A stretch of DNA of 64,000 nucleotides from Crocodylus rhombifer (taxonomy: Eukaryota; Chordata; Crocodylia; Crocodylidae). Positions 11,973 to 23,852 of this stretch are shown one piece after another. The notes beneath the pieces are model-generated. The model was not told the DNA's origin. It saw only the letters and a program-made list of their open reading frames with translations, and made no database searches. Made by a program: the position numbers and the translations under genes. Positions within the stretch are counted from its first letter, which is position 1; every line of letters begins with the position of its first letter. The stretch lies in contig JAVSML010001066.1 of assembly GCA_038503035.1 (NCBI GenBank), forward strand, positions 310,001-374,000, in the 5' to 3' direction.

Positions 11973-12080
11973 CACATCTACACAAGATGCTTAAAGGCAA
12001 ATTAGCATAGTTTACTGTGAAGTAAGCATGTGTATCTACACATGCACATGCTTACTACACAGTAAATCTCCCTAATCCTG
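11973..12080. mobile_element. MITE fragment with CACATCTACACAAGATGC end
   Basis: The text ggcacatctacacaagatgc matches the inverted-end motif of the elements at 18888-19143 and 31520-31648. An internal 'atgtgtatctacacatgcac' repeats the motif. The other terminus is not visible, so this is one end only. Confidence 0.55.
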
Positions 12081-12144
12081 AGTACATTTGCTCCCAGTCA
12101 GCTGTCCACCGGGGGCAGTTGGGCGGGGGAGGGCAGGAAGATAG

Positions 12145-12665
12145 CAGGGTGGCTTCATGACTACAGGGCCACTGCTGGGAAATAAGGGTTACCTAGCCTG
12201 AGCACCGTGACTACAAAGCTCAGGCTGTGAGATAAGCATCTCCCAGAAGTGGCTCTAGAGTTGCAGAGCTGCTGCTGGGAGACAAGGTTCTCTCAGCTTA
12301 AATCCCATGACCACAGAGCCAGTGCTAGAAGCTCCCTGCTGGGGGTGGCCAAGAAGCCTGTTCCCTGCCCACAGAGCCAGTGCTAGAAGCTCCCTGCTGG
12401 GGGTGGCCAAGAAGCCTGTTCCCTGCCCAGCTCTGTGAGCATAGAGCTGGGGAAGAACAAGCTCCCCAGCCCCCATCTTGTATGCCCAGGTGGGGACAAT
12501 GTCCTTCTGCCCTGGCAGCAGGGAGATTTCAGCCCCATCTCTATTACTGCAATTGCAGAGTGGTGGCTGGAAGCATCTTCCCAGCCCTGACTCTGCAATC
12601 ACAGAGCTGGGCCTGGGAACAGGCTGGAAGCTGGTTCCTTGCTCCCACTCTATGATCGCAATAGT
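12145..12665. repeat. degenerate minisatellite, unit about 50-65 bp
   Basis: A unit built around 'acagagcYRgtgctgg' followed by an 'agctccc'-like and 'ttccctgcc'-like stretch recurs about eight times with heavy divergence. Two adjacent copies at 12311-12426 are virtually identical 58-bp units. The long open frames in this block on both strands follow from the repeat and its composition. Confidence 0.65.
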
Positions 12666-14435
12666 AATAACTCCTTTAATGGCAGATGCAGAGACTATAA
12701 CCCACCAGACCCCAGAGCATGGTCCCTTCTCATGTGGTTTTGCAATGAGATGACATTGCAATAAAACTGTTATGTGGCAATACTGATACCCTGCATCACA
12801 GTATCCAGCCCACTTCTATAAGTCCATAGAATTCAAATACACTGTGTACAATGTACTTTGAACAGAATTACTTGTTTTTTCTGAATTGGTTTTCCTGCCC
12901 AAATAGGTCTGTCTTCATTCTTACTAGCTGCATATAAAAGAACAGAAAATTATTAACAAATGTTTCTTTACATTGGTAAAACTGAATATTAATAATGTAT
13001 GAATCTGCTATCTTTGGAGTTCTGTCCTTAACCTGTGCTTTATGTTCTTTTGTTATGACATTTACAATCATATTGAATACTAATCTTCTATTTCTCTTCA
13101 TCTTTCTCCTGCTAGCAGAATATAAAACAGTAACATATTTCACTAACAAGAGGATGTAGATAGACATGTTCTTACTGTTCTCATTATTTTCATCTACAAA
13201 TTATTCATTTGAAATACTAATCTTTCTGTAAGAAGCTGTGCTGTGAACACTTTACACTAATTGCATTGTAATGGAAACTTTATTATAGAGTTTTTAAATC
13301 AGATCATCCCTCAAGAAACTGAAGCTATGCTATCTGTTGCATTTTGTTGTAGTTGCAAAATTACCAAAAATTGTTCAAATCTCAGTGATGTGGTGAATGA
13401 CTTTATCTTTGTATATCTCCTAAGGGATCTCCAATTAATTTCCTCTTCTAGTTTTTTAAAACAAATGCTCAAATAATTGAAAGTATAAAGCCCCCTTATT
13501 AAACCCTTACTTACAAGTGGAAACAAATTATATCCATGAAAATTTTGGTAAATACAACATAGTGAAAAAAGGATAAATTTAGAAGATAGGGTTTGAGAGA
13601 ACTTTATAAACAGAATTCAGCCCTACAATTTCTGTATCTAAATAGGCAACTAGAAAACCATCCAACAGTTCCCTCATTGATTTGAGTTCCCAGGTTTGTA
13701 GCTGTTCAAGTGATTTACTCCAATGGGAGGTCCTGCATGCTAATCACCTTGGAACCCAGATCATTTACAGAAATTCTATAGGGACCTATAATTTTTTAAT
13801 TAAGAACAGTGAATGCAATTCCTGATTAGGGGGAAAACAAAGAGCAGCAGTCGCTTTTGGGTGTCTCATACTACTGAAAGTATTATCAGAAGAAAATATC
13901 CAATATATTTTCATTATTCCAGTAAAAAATTCTGATGGGGAAGAAGAATGGGTTGGGTTTGATAAAAGTTGACTACAAACAGATATACATAGATTACTGT
14001 TGCCAAAGGATTAACAAACTCATCAACTAATCAGTAAGCCAGTTCCATAAAAAAATCACCAATCATATAATAATTAAGTCAACTCTCCAGTGGAGTAAAT
14101 ATAAAAAGAGACATTACTTCCCAGTAATTTATCCTGAGCAAGGAATTAAGAGGGTGTAGCATATGGGAACTGGACAGAGATCATCCAGAAGCAGAAGGAC
14201 TGGTACTTCCTCTTGATGACATCCAATGCAAGATATCTGTTATTGGAAAGCCCTTAAGACTGAATGGAGAACTGACTCCTTGATATTCTACTTATGGTAA
14301 AGTGACATGAAGCTGCTAAGATTGCTCATTCTGGTGTTCTGGACAGATGTATCCCAAACATATCTTTGATAGTGAATACACCAGTGCTGTTAGTGGTTTG
14401 TGTCCCTGGATAGAGAGGATTGTGTACCAACTACT
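12666..14435. other. AT-rich non-coding
   Basis: No exon or transposon ends recognised. The minus-strand open frame at 12868-13167 has no family resemblance and lies in plain AT-rich DNA, so I do not call it a gene. Confidence 0.5.
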
Positions 14436-14750
14436 ATAGGGGCAATGCGTAGGGGGTGCGGGTGCACGTGCACCCCCTGAAAGCGCCGGTGCACCCTATC
14501 AGGCTGTGCTCCCTGTTTAGCCGGCAGGCAGGGGGACAGGTGGGAGCACCAGTGCCCCACCTCCGAGCACCAGCAGGGGGTGGGGCCAGCAGCAAAAGTG
14601 GCCGTGCCACTTCCAGAAGTGGCCGTAGGACTTCCAGAAGTGGCACAGCCGCTTTTACGGTGACTGAGATTGGCCGCTAGGGGGCTCCCCCCCAGTCGCT
14701 GACTGGTGTCCAACTCAAGAGGCACCAGACACCCGTGAACTGGTTACTGA
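14436..14750. repeat. GC-rich interspersed repeat with 'ggtgcacgtgcacccc' head
   Basis: A CpG-rich island in AT-rich DNA. Its head (gtagggggtgcgggtgcacg, then 'tgcaccccctgaaagcgccg') is clearly related to the head of the element at 42993-43357 ('aaggggtgcatagggttgtg', 'cgtgcactcccagagagtgcc'). It is probably a copy of the same DNA-transposon-like family. The right edge is uncertain. Confidence 0.55.
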
Positions 14751-15246
14751 TATACAGCACTATAGTGGTGTTATCCGTCAATCTGTATGGCACCCTTTTA
14801 GGCAGCATAAGAAACCCTGACATACTTTTTGAATCACTCTGAACTTCAGAATGTTAATGTGTAGTCTCATTTCCTCAGGCACCCTCTGCACCTGGAAGTC
14901 ATCAACATGAGTCCTCCAGTGATTAGAGAGGAAAGACAATCACTCACAGAGGCAAAGAGGCAAATGGAACTCCATTGACCACTTTGGATTGGTCCTGTCA
15001 TCAAATCAAAATGAACTGAACAGAGCATATGGTTTTTAGCCAGAACTGAACACATCTGAGATGAAATCTAGCATGCAAAGTCACAAAGGTACAGTCAAGA
15101 ATGGACAGGTAATTCTTTACTGACAATTCTCTATCAGCAGAATGAAATCTGAGAAAAACTGGAACCAATATTCAGGATCCCATCCTGGCTCTTACAAAAA
15201 CCTGTGACCTGTGGATGCTGCACAGAAGTTACGTTGGATCACTGTG

Positions 15247-15443
15247 AACACATCTATGTATTTGGTACTGCGCAGTCCCAGAAGTGCACGGTTATTTTCA
15301 GATGCTGCAGTGCTGTAGCGACGAGCTATGGTGATGTAGCTCATTGCTACGGTCACATAGCCTCAGTTACGATATGTCCCCCCAATGCTATGTCACCGTA
15401 GCTCATTGCTACGGTGATGTAGCATTTCATGTAGATGTGCCCT
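15247..15443. mobile_element. MITE with 'acatctatg / catgtagatgtgccc' ends
   Basis: The left end is gaacacatctatgtatttgg and the right end is tttcatgtagatgtgccctg, which are imperfect inverted copies. The interior is a run of related palindromic pieces ('gctacggtgatgtagc', 'gctatgtcaccgtagctc'), so the whole element can form a multi-arm hairpin. It contains more CpG than its flanks. Confidence 0.65.
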
Positions 15444-17442
15444 GTTTGTACCAAGAGTTCCTGGATGTACAAGAATCACAGTGCAGTGAGTAGGCTCCCT
15501 CTCTGGCATCTCTCACCACTCCGTCATCTGAGTAATGATAACCTTGTTCTCTGAACTACTGGACATTACTGAGAGTTGGTGAAAACTTTTGGGGCCAGTG
15601 ACAGTCCAAACAGGAGACCCTTATACCCATAAAGGTTGGGACCTATGGCAAGTAAGTGGTATGTCTAGTAAAAATGTCTTACAATGGTGTGGAAATAGGC
15701 ATCCTGGAGGTTGAAGAGGCAAACAGTCCCCCTTCTATAGTGCCAGAATGATAATGCATACTGTGATCACTCTGAACTTGAGTTTGTGAATGAAAATGAT
15801 GAACTTTCCTACTCCATGATGAAATGCCATTCCTTTTTCTTGGAGCAGGAAATAACTGCTGCATTACCCTTTTTCCTTGAGGTACAAGGGAACTCTCTTT
15901 CCAGAGCTGGTATGGAAGAAACATGCTGCTCAAGAAAAGTCACAAGAGAAATGTCCCCCACAAAAAGCTGGAGAATTTGGGGTAGGTATAGAACTGAACT
16001 GGATGCTGCATCCAGTTACACCTATATCAAACACCTATATCAAACACCCATTGATCTGTTGTAAATTAGGCCCATGATGACTGAAAAAGTGTGCAGCTGT
16101 TGGAGGGCTGATGACATGGAAGCTAATAGGAGGGACTTACCTCTGGGCTACATTATCAAAGATTCTGCCTGCTTCTGAACAGGACCTGTGAAGCAGATGG
16201 AGCACTACAGGACTGTTTTCTCTTGTAGAATCTTTTTTGTCTTCCTGGTGGCCAATAAGTGAAGAGAGAATGAGGAGGAACAAAGTAAAAATGAGAAGGA
16301 TGTTTCTAAATATACTATGTCTAGTACTTACGCTTTCTCTGAAAGGCTGCAGAATATGCTTTGAGGGTTTGAACAAATGTAAATGCACAGTATCTTAAAA
16401 AGGGGATGGGAACATGAGCCTATAACAATACAAGTGAGCTAAATTGCACCAAACTTAACCCTGGATGAAACAGAGTTAAAGTTGGAGTGCCTTTGCTCCT
16501 GCAAATGTAACTGTTATGGGATAACAGAAGCAGCAGCTTCTCTTCCATTTTGAAAATGATTTGAAACATTTTGACCTCTGCCACCAATGTCAGGCCCATG
16601 ATAAATGGGAAGTGACTACAACATCCAAACTCTCTTGAAGAGAGATCTTAGCTACTGCTTGCCCTTTGGACACAGAGGCTAAGAACGTTTATTTTGTTTC
16701 CACTTGCAGGTAATCTGTGTAGCTTATTACCTGTCAGCTCCCTGTTCTTGGGGAACCCTGGCACAGGACACAGCCTGTATGACTCACAAAGAATTCCCAC
16801 CCCCCCACTGAAACAAAACTGATTAAGATGCAGTGGGAGACATACCCAAAGCCCTCCAGATAAGGGAGCAACTGCCCTAGATCTCATTTGCATCTAAGAT
16901 AGAACCAGATGACCATTCATTTACATGAGAGATGGAGAACAGAAAGCCCGAAGCAAAGACTGCAGTGAATTCTGGGATCAGATAAGCAAGGGAGCACTGC
17001 ATGATGGGGAATCTGTGCTCCAAATGCTAATCAACCCACACACCTCTAAGCAGAAGTAAAAGTTTAATAGGCATCTCGGGCCATACATTCCCCGGTCCCA
17101 CTATGAGAGGCCTATTTAAACTTGATTGACTAAAACTCAGTTGCTGGGTTAGGGAATGCTGAGGCAAAGAGATGGAGTCAGAGGGGGTATGGGCAATATT
17201 TGAACAATGGTAAAGAGTTCATCACAGCATCCAGCCTGTTGGAGCCCTGACCACAAGTGTTGTCATACTTTTCCCAGGATGACTGGTGAAAGTCCTCCCC
17301 ACAGAAAGTTATGAACACTATCTGGAAAAGTCATGCTAAGCTGAGGCTTGTTCACAACACATAAAAATCCCAAACCCTAATGCCGCAAGCTATCTATTGT
17401 TTCTAAAGAAACAATGAGGTATTCCATCAATATATCTGCTAT

Positions 17443-17538
17443 CCATAGAAATTTCAAGCTGGCTCCTAAGTGTCTGGTTACTCCTTAAAAACCATAGGAA
17501 TTTCAAGCTGGCTCCTAAGTGTCTGGTTACTCTTTAAC
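17443..17538. repeat. 49-bp tandem duplication
   Basis: The unit 'ccatagaaatttcaagctgg' continuing through 'ctcctaagtgtctggttact' is present twice head to tail with about three mismatches, starting at 17443 and 17492. Confidence 0.9.
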
Positions 17539-18887
17539 CTTATGTTTTTCCTAGTTATTAATCAGTTTCCTGAGATATTCCAAGCCAGATAACCCTTCGT
17601 CAATAGAAATGACAATTATTTACACTATTAAAACGCTTTGAAGGAGCTGAACTGAGGGTATAAAAATCTGTAAAAAAAAGCAGCAAAGTGTGTGTGTGCG
17701 TGCTTCAAGAGAAGTCTCTCTAACACCATCTGGTGTTGTTCTCAAAAAGCTGGAAGAAACAGATCATCTCCCTTCAAGGATTGTGCTAAGAACTTTACCT
17801 GTCAGCATTGCAACCCAAGTGCCTTGGACTGGTGAGATCCTAGCTCTTGCTTTCTCTTTTCTCTCTAGGCATAGATTTCTGAACCTGAACTGTATTAGTT
17901 AAGCTTGAGCTAAGTTTCCCCAAATACTTAGTGAAACCAGGGTAATATTGTAATTGTTTGTGTTCATTTTTCCTTTGCATGTCTATTACTATTAGTACCA
18001 TTATATATTTCGTATACTTAACAATAACTTTTATAGTCAAACTGGTAGTAACTGGATATATTTTTCCTTCTCTACTTCTCCTTCCCCACTTGCTCTGCAG
18101 CAACACTTCTTTTACCTAAGCTAAAGATCCCTGTGAAGCCCCAAAATACTGTGGGGTCTGCTCATCAGGAGGCTAAAGATTGGGATGTGCTGAGTCTGAA
18201 ACACATAAGGGGATCAACTTGTACAGGCTGATTGACCCAGTTTGGCTCAGACGTGCCATAATGAACTGAATGCTGGCCCATGAGGGTGTCAGCTGGACAC
18301 CCAGCCAGATTCAGAGGTATTCTATTTACCTGTGTGCTTGTGTCTGACTGCAGTTTATTGTTGCTCTAATGAACTGGTTCTTGGCATATGAGGGCGTCAG
18401 CCTGTCCATGCTGATCAACCGGGCTGGGTCAGGCGTGTCACGTTAATCTTTGTGTGTTTGTGTGTGTATGACTGATTTGGTGACTGGAGGACCCCAGCCC
18501 CACTGAACCTGAGTCCTGCAAGATAGTTCCACTGGGGGTGAGAACTTGCAGAAGGGAGATATACAGCTCCGTATAGAAACACAAGTAACACAAGCAGCAC
18601 ACTGATAGAATTACAAAGACCCTAGAAATGAGGGTGCCTAATAAATGAGCACACCCCAAGGTGATGGGCAAAGTTGGTAACAAGCTGGCAATTTATTTGT
18701 AAACAAACAGTTCAGACCTAGTGAGGACAGCCTAGTAATCAATTTTAAATTCAAGGTTACCAGAGCAAAAAGACTTCTGTCCAAAGAAGTCCAACTGTTT
18801 GAACTCCTCTTCCTGGCCTTTCTTTTTGCAGTAGGAAAAAAAATGGCTGGGGTTTGCTAAGTGTTCTTAGTTGGACACAGTGGGTTC

Positions 18888-19143
18888 ATCTACACATGTT
18901 CATGAATGGGTTGTAGTTACTGTACATTAAGTTTAGTACTTGTATAACCAAGTACTACATCAATGTGCAGTAACTGATACTACTGCGCAGCAGCACCTGC
19001 ACATGGCTTTTTAGTGACGTTAACTGCACAGTAACCTAATACTACTGTGCAGTAGCGTATTAGCATGGTTTTTGCCCTGCACACTACTGCATAGTAGAAT
19101 TAGGCTACTGCACAGTTAGCATCTTGTGTAGATGCACCCACTG
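18888..19143. mobile_element. MITE, best-preserved member of the CTACTGCRCAGTAG family
   Basis: The ends cagtgggttcatctacacat and gtgtagatgcacccactg are inverted copies. The interior carries several 'ctactgtgcagtagc' type palindromes. The length is 256 bp and there is no coding capacity. Possible 8-bp flanks (gttggaca / attggtaa) match at only 5 of 8 positions, so the target duplication is not secure. Confidence 0.75.
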
Positions 19144-19916
19144 ATTGGTAAGGCACTTTTATTTCCAACAAGGAGCTGAAAAACACCCAGTAGCTGGTGA
19201 CAGGTCCACTGGCATTTTCCAAGTAAATTGATAGGGCTTGTGCTATGTACCCTATTATATTCTATAAGCCCCAAAAGTAATTTAGCTGGTGGGATAGTGG
19301 TGGAATAAAAGCCTTGTGTGGAAGGAAGAGAAAGGATTGGTTTCCTTCATTCAATCTTCACCTAGGACACTAAAGTGAAGGAGTAGGAGCCTGGTTAGCA
19401 GAGCCTATTTTTGATGTTCGGGATAGGCTGAAGAATGCAGGACTATATAGCTCAAAAGGCCAGAGAAATACCTTGCAGCCACTGAGTGCAGGGAAAAAAG
19501 ACTGGAAATAATGGCTTGAGGATATTATATTTGAAGACCATAATTGTCCTTTCCAGGAAGTTTTGAACTTCCAAGAGGGATCTGCAGATAAAAACTCCAA
19601 TAAGCTAACCTCTGTAGCTGTGCCATTAAGACTAGATCTGGAGTGCAAGTCAGAACAATAACCCAGGCTAAGACAGGTCTGAAAAAGAACTCTGGATAGA
19701 CTGGAATGATAGGTCAAACAGCAGAACGGTCTCTGCCCAGGATTCACCCCACTGGGAGGAAACCAGAACACTAAATCTCAGAGCCAGAGTATAAGTTGAC
19801 ACTGGAACTATGGGACTACTCATTTTTGAGGAGCTACCAGCAAGTGCTTAAGATGCTTATTCTGGGCTTTCTTCCACACTCAGTTGAGTGTTGAGAGAGA
19901 GCTTGATGACAGAAAA
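19144..19916. other. non-coding
   Basis: No recognisable content. The minus-strand open frame of 133 codons at 19370-19771 does not resemble a known family and lacks convincing splice signals. I leave it uncalled. Confidence 0.45.
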
Positions 19917-20925
19917 TCACAGATTCATAGAGTCGGAAGGGACCTCAGTGGGCCATCTAGTCTGATCCCCTGCCCCAGGCAGGCAAGAAAAGAGTCACCA
20001 ACCCTGGGGTCACGTGATCCCAGCCAAGAGCCTGTTCAGTCTCTTCTTGAAGACCCCCAAGGATGGGGAAAGCACCACCTCCCTTGAGAACCCATTCCCG
20101 ATTCTGGCAAGCCTGACCATGACAAACTTTTTCCTAATGTCCAGCCTAAACCTTCTCTCTAGTAGCTTATGGCCACTGTTACTTGTTGTTTCAGGGGGTG
20201 CCCTGGTGAACAAATCATTACTTACTTCATGTTGCTCTCCCCTTATGAATTTGTACGCCACCACAAGGTCCCCTCTTAACAGTCTAAAGGAGAGGCTGAA
20301 GAGGTTAAGGTCCCTTAGCCCTTCCTCATAAGGGCTTCCCTGCAGGCCTCTAATCAGGCGAGTGGCTCTTCTTTGGAGTGGCTTCTCTGCAGGTTGTCTG
20401 CATCTCGCTTGAACTGCGGCATCCAGAACTGGACACAGTACTCCAGCTGCAGTCTGACCAGTGCCGCATAGAGGGGGAGAATCCCTTCCCTGGACCTGTT
20501 TGTGAAGCACCTATGGATGCACAATAAGCTGCGACTGGCTCTCCAAACTGCTTCATCACATTGGTGACTCATGTTCATCCTGGAATCAACAGTGACTCCA
20601 AGATCTTTTTCTGCCTCAGTGGAGCTGAGAAGGTTGCCCCTCAGCTTGTAGGTATGATAGTAATTCTTCCTCCCTAGATGCAACACCTTGCACTTGTCCT
20701 TATTGAATTGCATCCTGCTGCTATTTGCCCACTTCCCCAACCTGTCTAGGTCGGTCTGAATTTGGTTCCTCCTCTCCAGGGTGCTAGCTGCACCCCATAA
20801 TTTTGTGTCATCCATGAATTTGGACAGGCTGCTTCCCACCCCCTCATCCAGATCACTGATGTTGAACAGCACCAGCCCCAGAACTGAGCCCTGAGGGACT
20901 CCACTGCCCACCCTCTGACCCTAAT
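19917..20925 (-). mobile_element. CR1 LINE, 5'-truncated, minus strand
   Basis: The 3' terminus is at 19917 (plus strand: cagattcatagagtcggaag, then ggacctcagtggg). Coding remnants run up to about 20925 and start at the reverse-transcriptase VPQGSVLG step. The catalytic region reads LSKFMDDTKLWG (MDD in place of the usual ADD), followed by [12 protein letters not shown], the ..DLGVTVDSRMNMSHQCDE step and the C-terminal LDIRKKFVMVRLARIGN. Two overlapping frames of 185 and 166 codons show one main frameshift near 20450. The 5' part of ORF2 and all of ORF1 are absent, as is usual for CR1. Confidence 0.92.
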
Positions 20926-23111
20926 TTGATTAGGGAAGATTTGTACTATTCTTTGACATAGAGAGCAACTCCCCCACCTTTTTCCCCTCCTCTCTCTCTC
21001 CTATACAACATAAAGCCCTCTATTCCCACCACCTCTTCATGAAAAGAGTCCCAATCAGTGCCAGAGTTTCAAAGGTATCCTTGAGGGACTGTGAGATTTT
21101 GGAATATGTAGGGTGAGGTGATGACATTGGGCCCTTTGGAGACCCAGGGTGGGAATCCCTCTGTAGTCATAACCAGTCATTTAGTTTAATCTGTATTTCA
21201 GGGTAGAATTAACTCTTTTGGAAGGGTAGTATACAAATGTGGAGGGAGTACAAATACCTCCTAAAGGCTGTTTTGCGTGCTTCAAATCTATACCAGCTGG
21301 TAAACCTAGAAAGTTTCATGTTAGTGTTCGTGTTTAGCATTATTATAACACTGAACACTGTATTACTGTAATAAATAACAACATTTGTACCATCAATAAG
21401 TATTTCCCTTAGAGAGAAAAGAATTCCAAGTATTTTCACTCATTTACAAAAACTCACATTAAAGACTTAAAGACTTGCCACTTAAAAGCCCCCCCAAACA
21501 AACCAAAACAATGCCCCCAAACCTCCAAAATGATGAGTATCTTTTTCACTCATTAGAAATATTTTTCAATTTCTGATATCCCAGCTATAGAAAACTGTAC
21601 AAGAAAACAAAATCTATGGCTGACAGCCTGAAAACCCTTGCAAAACTGATGCAAAAAAGATACAATAAAGCTCATAAACTTGTAGAATGACTGGGAATAG
21701 TTTGACTGCAATGCACAACTGTTATATAACATTTTCTTGTGAAAGTACAGTTGTTTAAAATATGCACAATGATGATAAGAACTTAACAGAAGGGTATTTG
21801 AGAATTATTTCTCTAAGAGATTTCTTGCCAAACAAGGCTATGAAATAATCTTTTGCGGCAAAGCACCATGTGTCAATCTGATTTGAAATTATAAAAGAAG
21901 TAAAAGATTTGCATAAGCATACAAAGCTAACATTGCCTGGTTTTGATATCTAAGAGTATTTTCATTTTTAATTAATGTATCTGTTTATATAAATGGTACA
22001 AATGTTACTATATCCAAATGTGCACCTGACACAAGGAATGGAGAAAAGGTACTATTTTCATGAAAATCCAGTAGGCCTTTGCAGAAGAAAAATTTCCCCG
22101 CAAAATATCCAAAATTATTTAGGAGTCCAAAGTGAAACTATATATGCTTTCTGCAATTACATAAAAAATACTGAGCAGTGTCCTGAAATATATATTTATA
22201 TCTAAACAGACTATATAGCTCAGATGTGACTACTGAAAGACAACAGTTTGGGACTGATGTACCCCCTTCCTCCCTATGCAATAGTACAGCAGTGACAATC
22301 ACCACTTTAATACTGTATTTTCTCAAACACAGCATGCCTAACCTTGTGTGACCCAGAGCAAGATCTCCAGGAAATTTAGTGTCAAAGAAATATGGTACCC
22401 CAGGAGACAATTTAGGTAAAGCAGCTGGCACCAGAAAGTTCTTCCTGCTTCTCCAGACTGCCTCCTGGTATGCCACACTTTCTGAAGACTTTGTGTTCCC
22501 AGGAGGACTTACTCCATATGTCACACAGTTGACCAAGACTCTGGAAATATCTTTTCTCCTACATTCTGCCTTCCAAAAACAAGGTGTGTATTTTATTTAG
22601 GGGGATGTTGTATCTCTTTAACTAAAAGTTTTGACTCCTCTAAGTCTTCCAGGTTGTATCTGATGTGTACCCTAGAGAGATGCCACCAGACATAATTTTT
22701 CTTCTCAGACTTTTGCTGAGTGGATGCGTTCAGTCTCAGGTGGCTGAATCAGCAAAATCTGCTGGGAATATTCTATGTCAACATTTGAAATTAATGAATT
22801 AGTGCTAGTCATGCTTTAGTTCTGTACATTTAAACATTCTTACAAGCACTTAAGAGTTGTTAAAATGGAAGTTCTAAGTACATTGTCAAAAGAACTTAAT
22901 ATCTAATCTTAATTTCATTACAGAGTGCAGCATTTCTGGTTCTGATTCAGCAATGAGCAAAAACCTCATTCCGATGAGGATGACTAACAGCCACAAACAC
23001 AAATGTTTTAATTTCATAAAGCATAAAAACTGCCATCACAAGTAGGCCTGATTTTGGTTGGTTGCCTGCCTGTCACATGTTTATTATTATTAGACAGACA
23101 TTGTGCTAGAC
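20926..23111. other. non-coding AT-rich sequence
   Basis: No exon or element recognised. A minus-strand open frame of 132 codons at 22138-22536 contains a compositionally plausible stretch (NTKSSESVAYQEAVWRSRKN), but I do not recognise it and it has no intact splice context. It could be an unidentified repeat or an old pseudogene. Confidence 0.45.
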
Positions 23112-23415
23112 CAGTAGCGCTCAATCTTCTCACCCTGTAGACCAGAGAAGTGGCACATGGGTCAAAACAGCTTGAAATGGGTGCACAGGTTTGGCCAGTA
23201 TGCCAGATCCAGCTGTGGACCAACTGCATCCATGGGATCCAGTCTGTATGCCAGATTAGGCCATGGTCTGACCCCACATGTTAAGTTCTGGATGCAGAAC
23301 AATCCTGTGCTCCAGATCTTGTCCATGAGCCAGATCCAGATGTGGACCAACTCTGCCCATAGGATCTGGTTGGCATATTGGATCCACCAAAAACTTTTGA
23401 GATGTTTATGAGCAG
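23112..23415. mobile_element. non-autonomous hAT-like element, about 304 bp
   Basis: It starts cagtagcgctcaatcttctc and ends near ttatgagcag. It is flanked by an 8-bp target duplication, tgctagac (23104-23111) and tgccagac (23416-23423), 7 of 8 matching. The same head ('cagtggtgctcatccttttt') and nearly the same length occur in the element at 52583-52883. There is no transposase. Eight-bp duplications and CAG.. ends are typical of the hAT superfamily. Confidence 0.8.
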
Positions 23416-23502
23416 TGCCAGACATTAAATTAATGTTGCAATGGGATCTGATCCAAGATCTCAACAATCACATATCCTCACATGCCACAAGTGTGTGGCA
23501 GT

Positions 23503-23700
23503 TAGGGGTGCATCGATAAAGATTTTTTTGGCCAATATGGATAGTTGATTATTAACCAGCCATAGCGACTGATACCGATCCAATAGGCAATGTGCAGCCC
23601 TAAAGCTTAAAGAACAGCGTCTGGCTGGTAAGTCTCTGAGGTGGAAGGGGTGTGGGGGAGGGAAGGGACATGGGGGGGCAGATTGAGGCCCCCCACGGTA
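23503..23700. mobile_element. hAT-like fragment with TAGGGGTGCA end
   Basis: The head taggggtgcatcgataaaga and the following 'ggccaatatgg', 'gactgataccgatcc' text match the ends of the element at 54534-55318 (right end reversed: taggggtgcaatgacag). The right terminus and target duplication were not found, so this is probably truncated near 23700. Confidence 0.55.
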
Positions 23701-23852
23701 AAAGAGAGAGTGGGGCTGGGTATAAACAGCATATATTCAGACAAAATATATATAAACATTACTGTATATGAACTCTTTTGAATACTAAACATTAATAACT
23801 CAGCAATTTTAAATGAAAATAATTTATGTTAAGCACAAATGACTTGAACATT

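Larger units (their letters stand above)
14751..18887. other. non-coding intron-like sequence (contains a MITE at 15247)
   Basis: Apart from the MITE at 15247-15443 and the short duplication at 17443-17538, nothing is recognisable. The open frames here (for example 16137-16388 minus, 16648-16893 minus) have no family resemblance and no splice context I trust. Confidence 0.5.

Noticed and set aside
12255..12761. 168-codon minus-strand open frame
   Set aside because: It runs through a degenerate minisatellite and is mirrored by open frames on the other strand.
15300..15430. CRISPR-like or regulatory repeat cluster from the repeated gctacggtgatgtagc pieces
   Set aside because: The pieces are palindromic parts of one MITE and lack regular spacers. 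The genome is vertebrate.
19370..19771. 133-codon minus-strand open frame as a gene or exon
   Set aside because: No recognisable family, no convincing acceptor/donor pair, and ordinary for chance in 64 kb.
22138..22536. 132-codon minus-strand open frame as a host exon
   Set aside because: The peptide is not recognisable and splice context is lacking. Kept only as a possible unidentified repeat or pseudogene.
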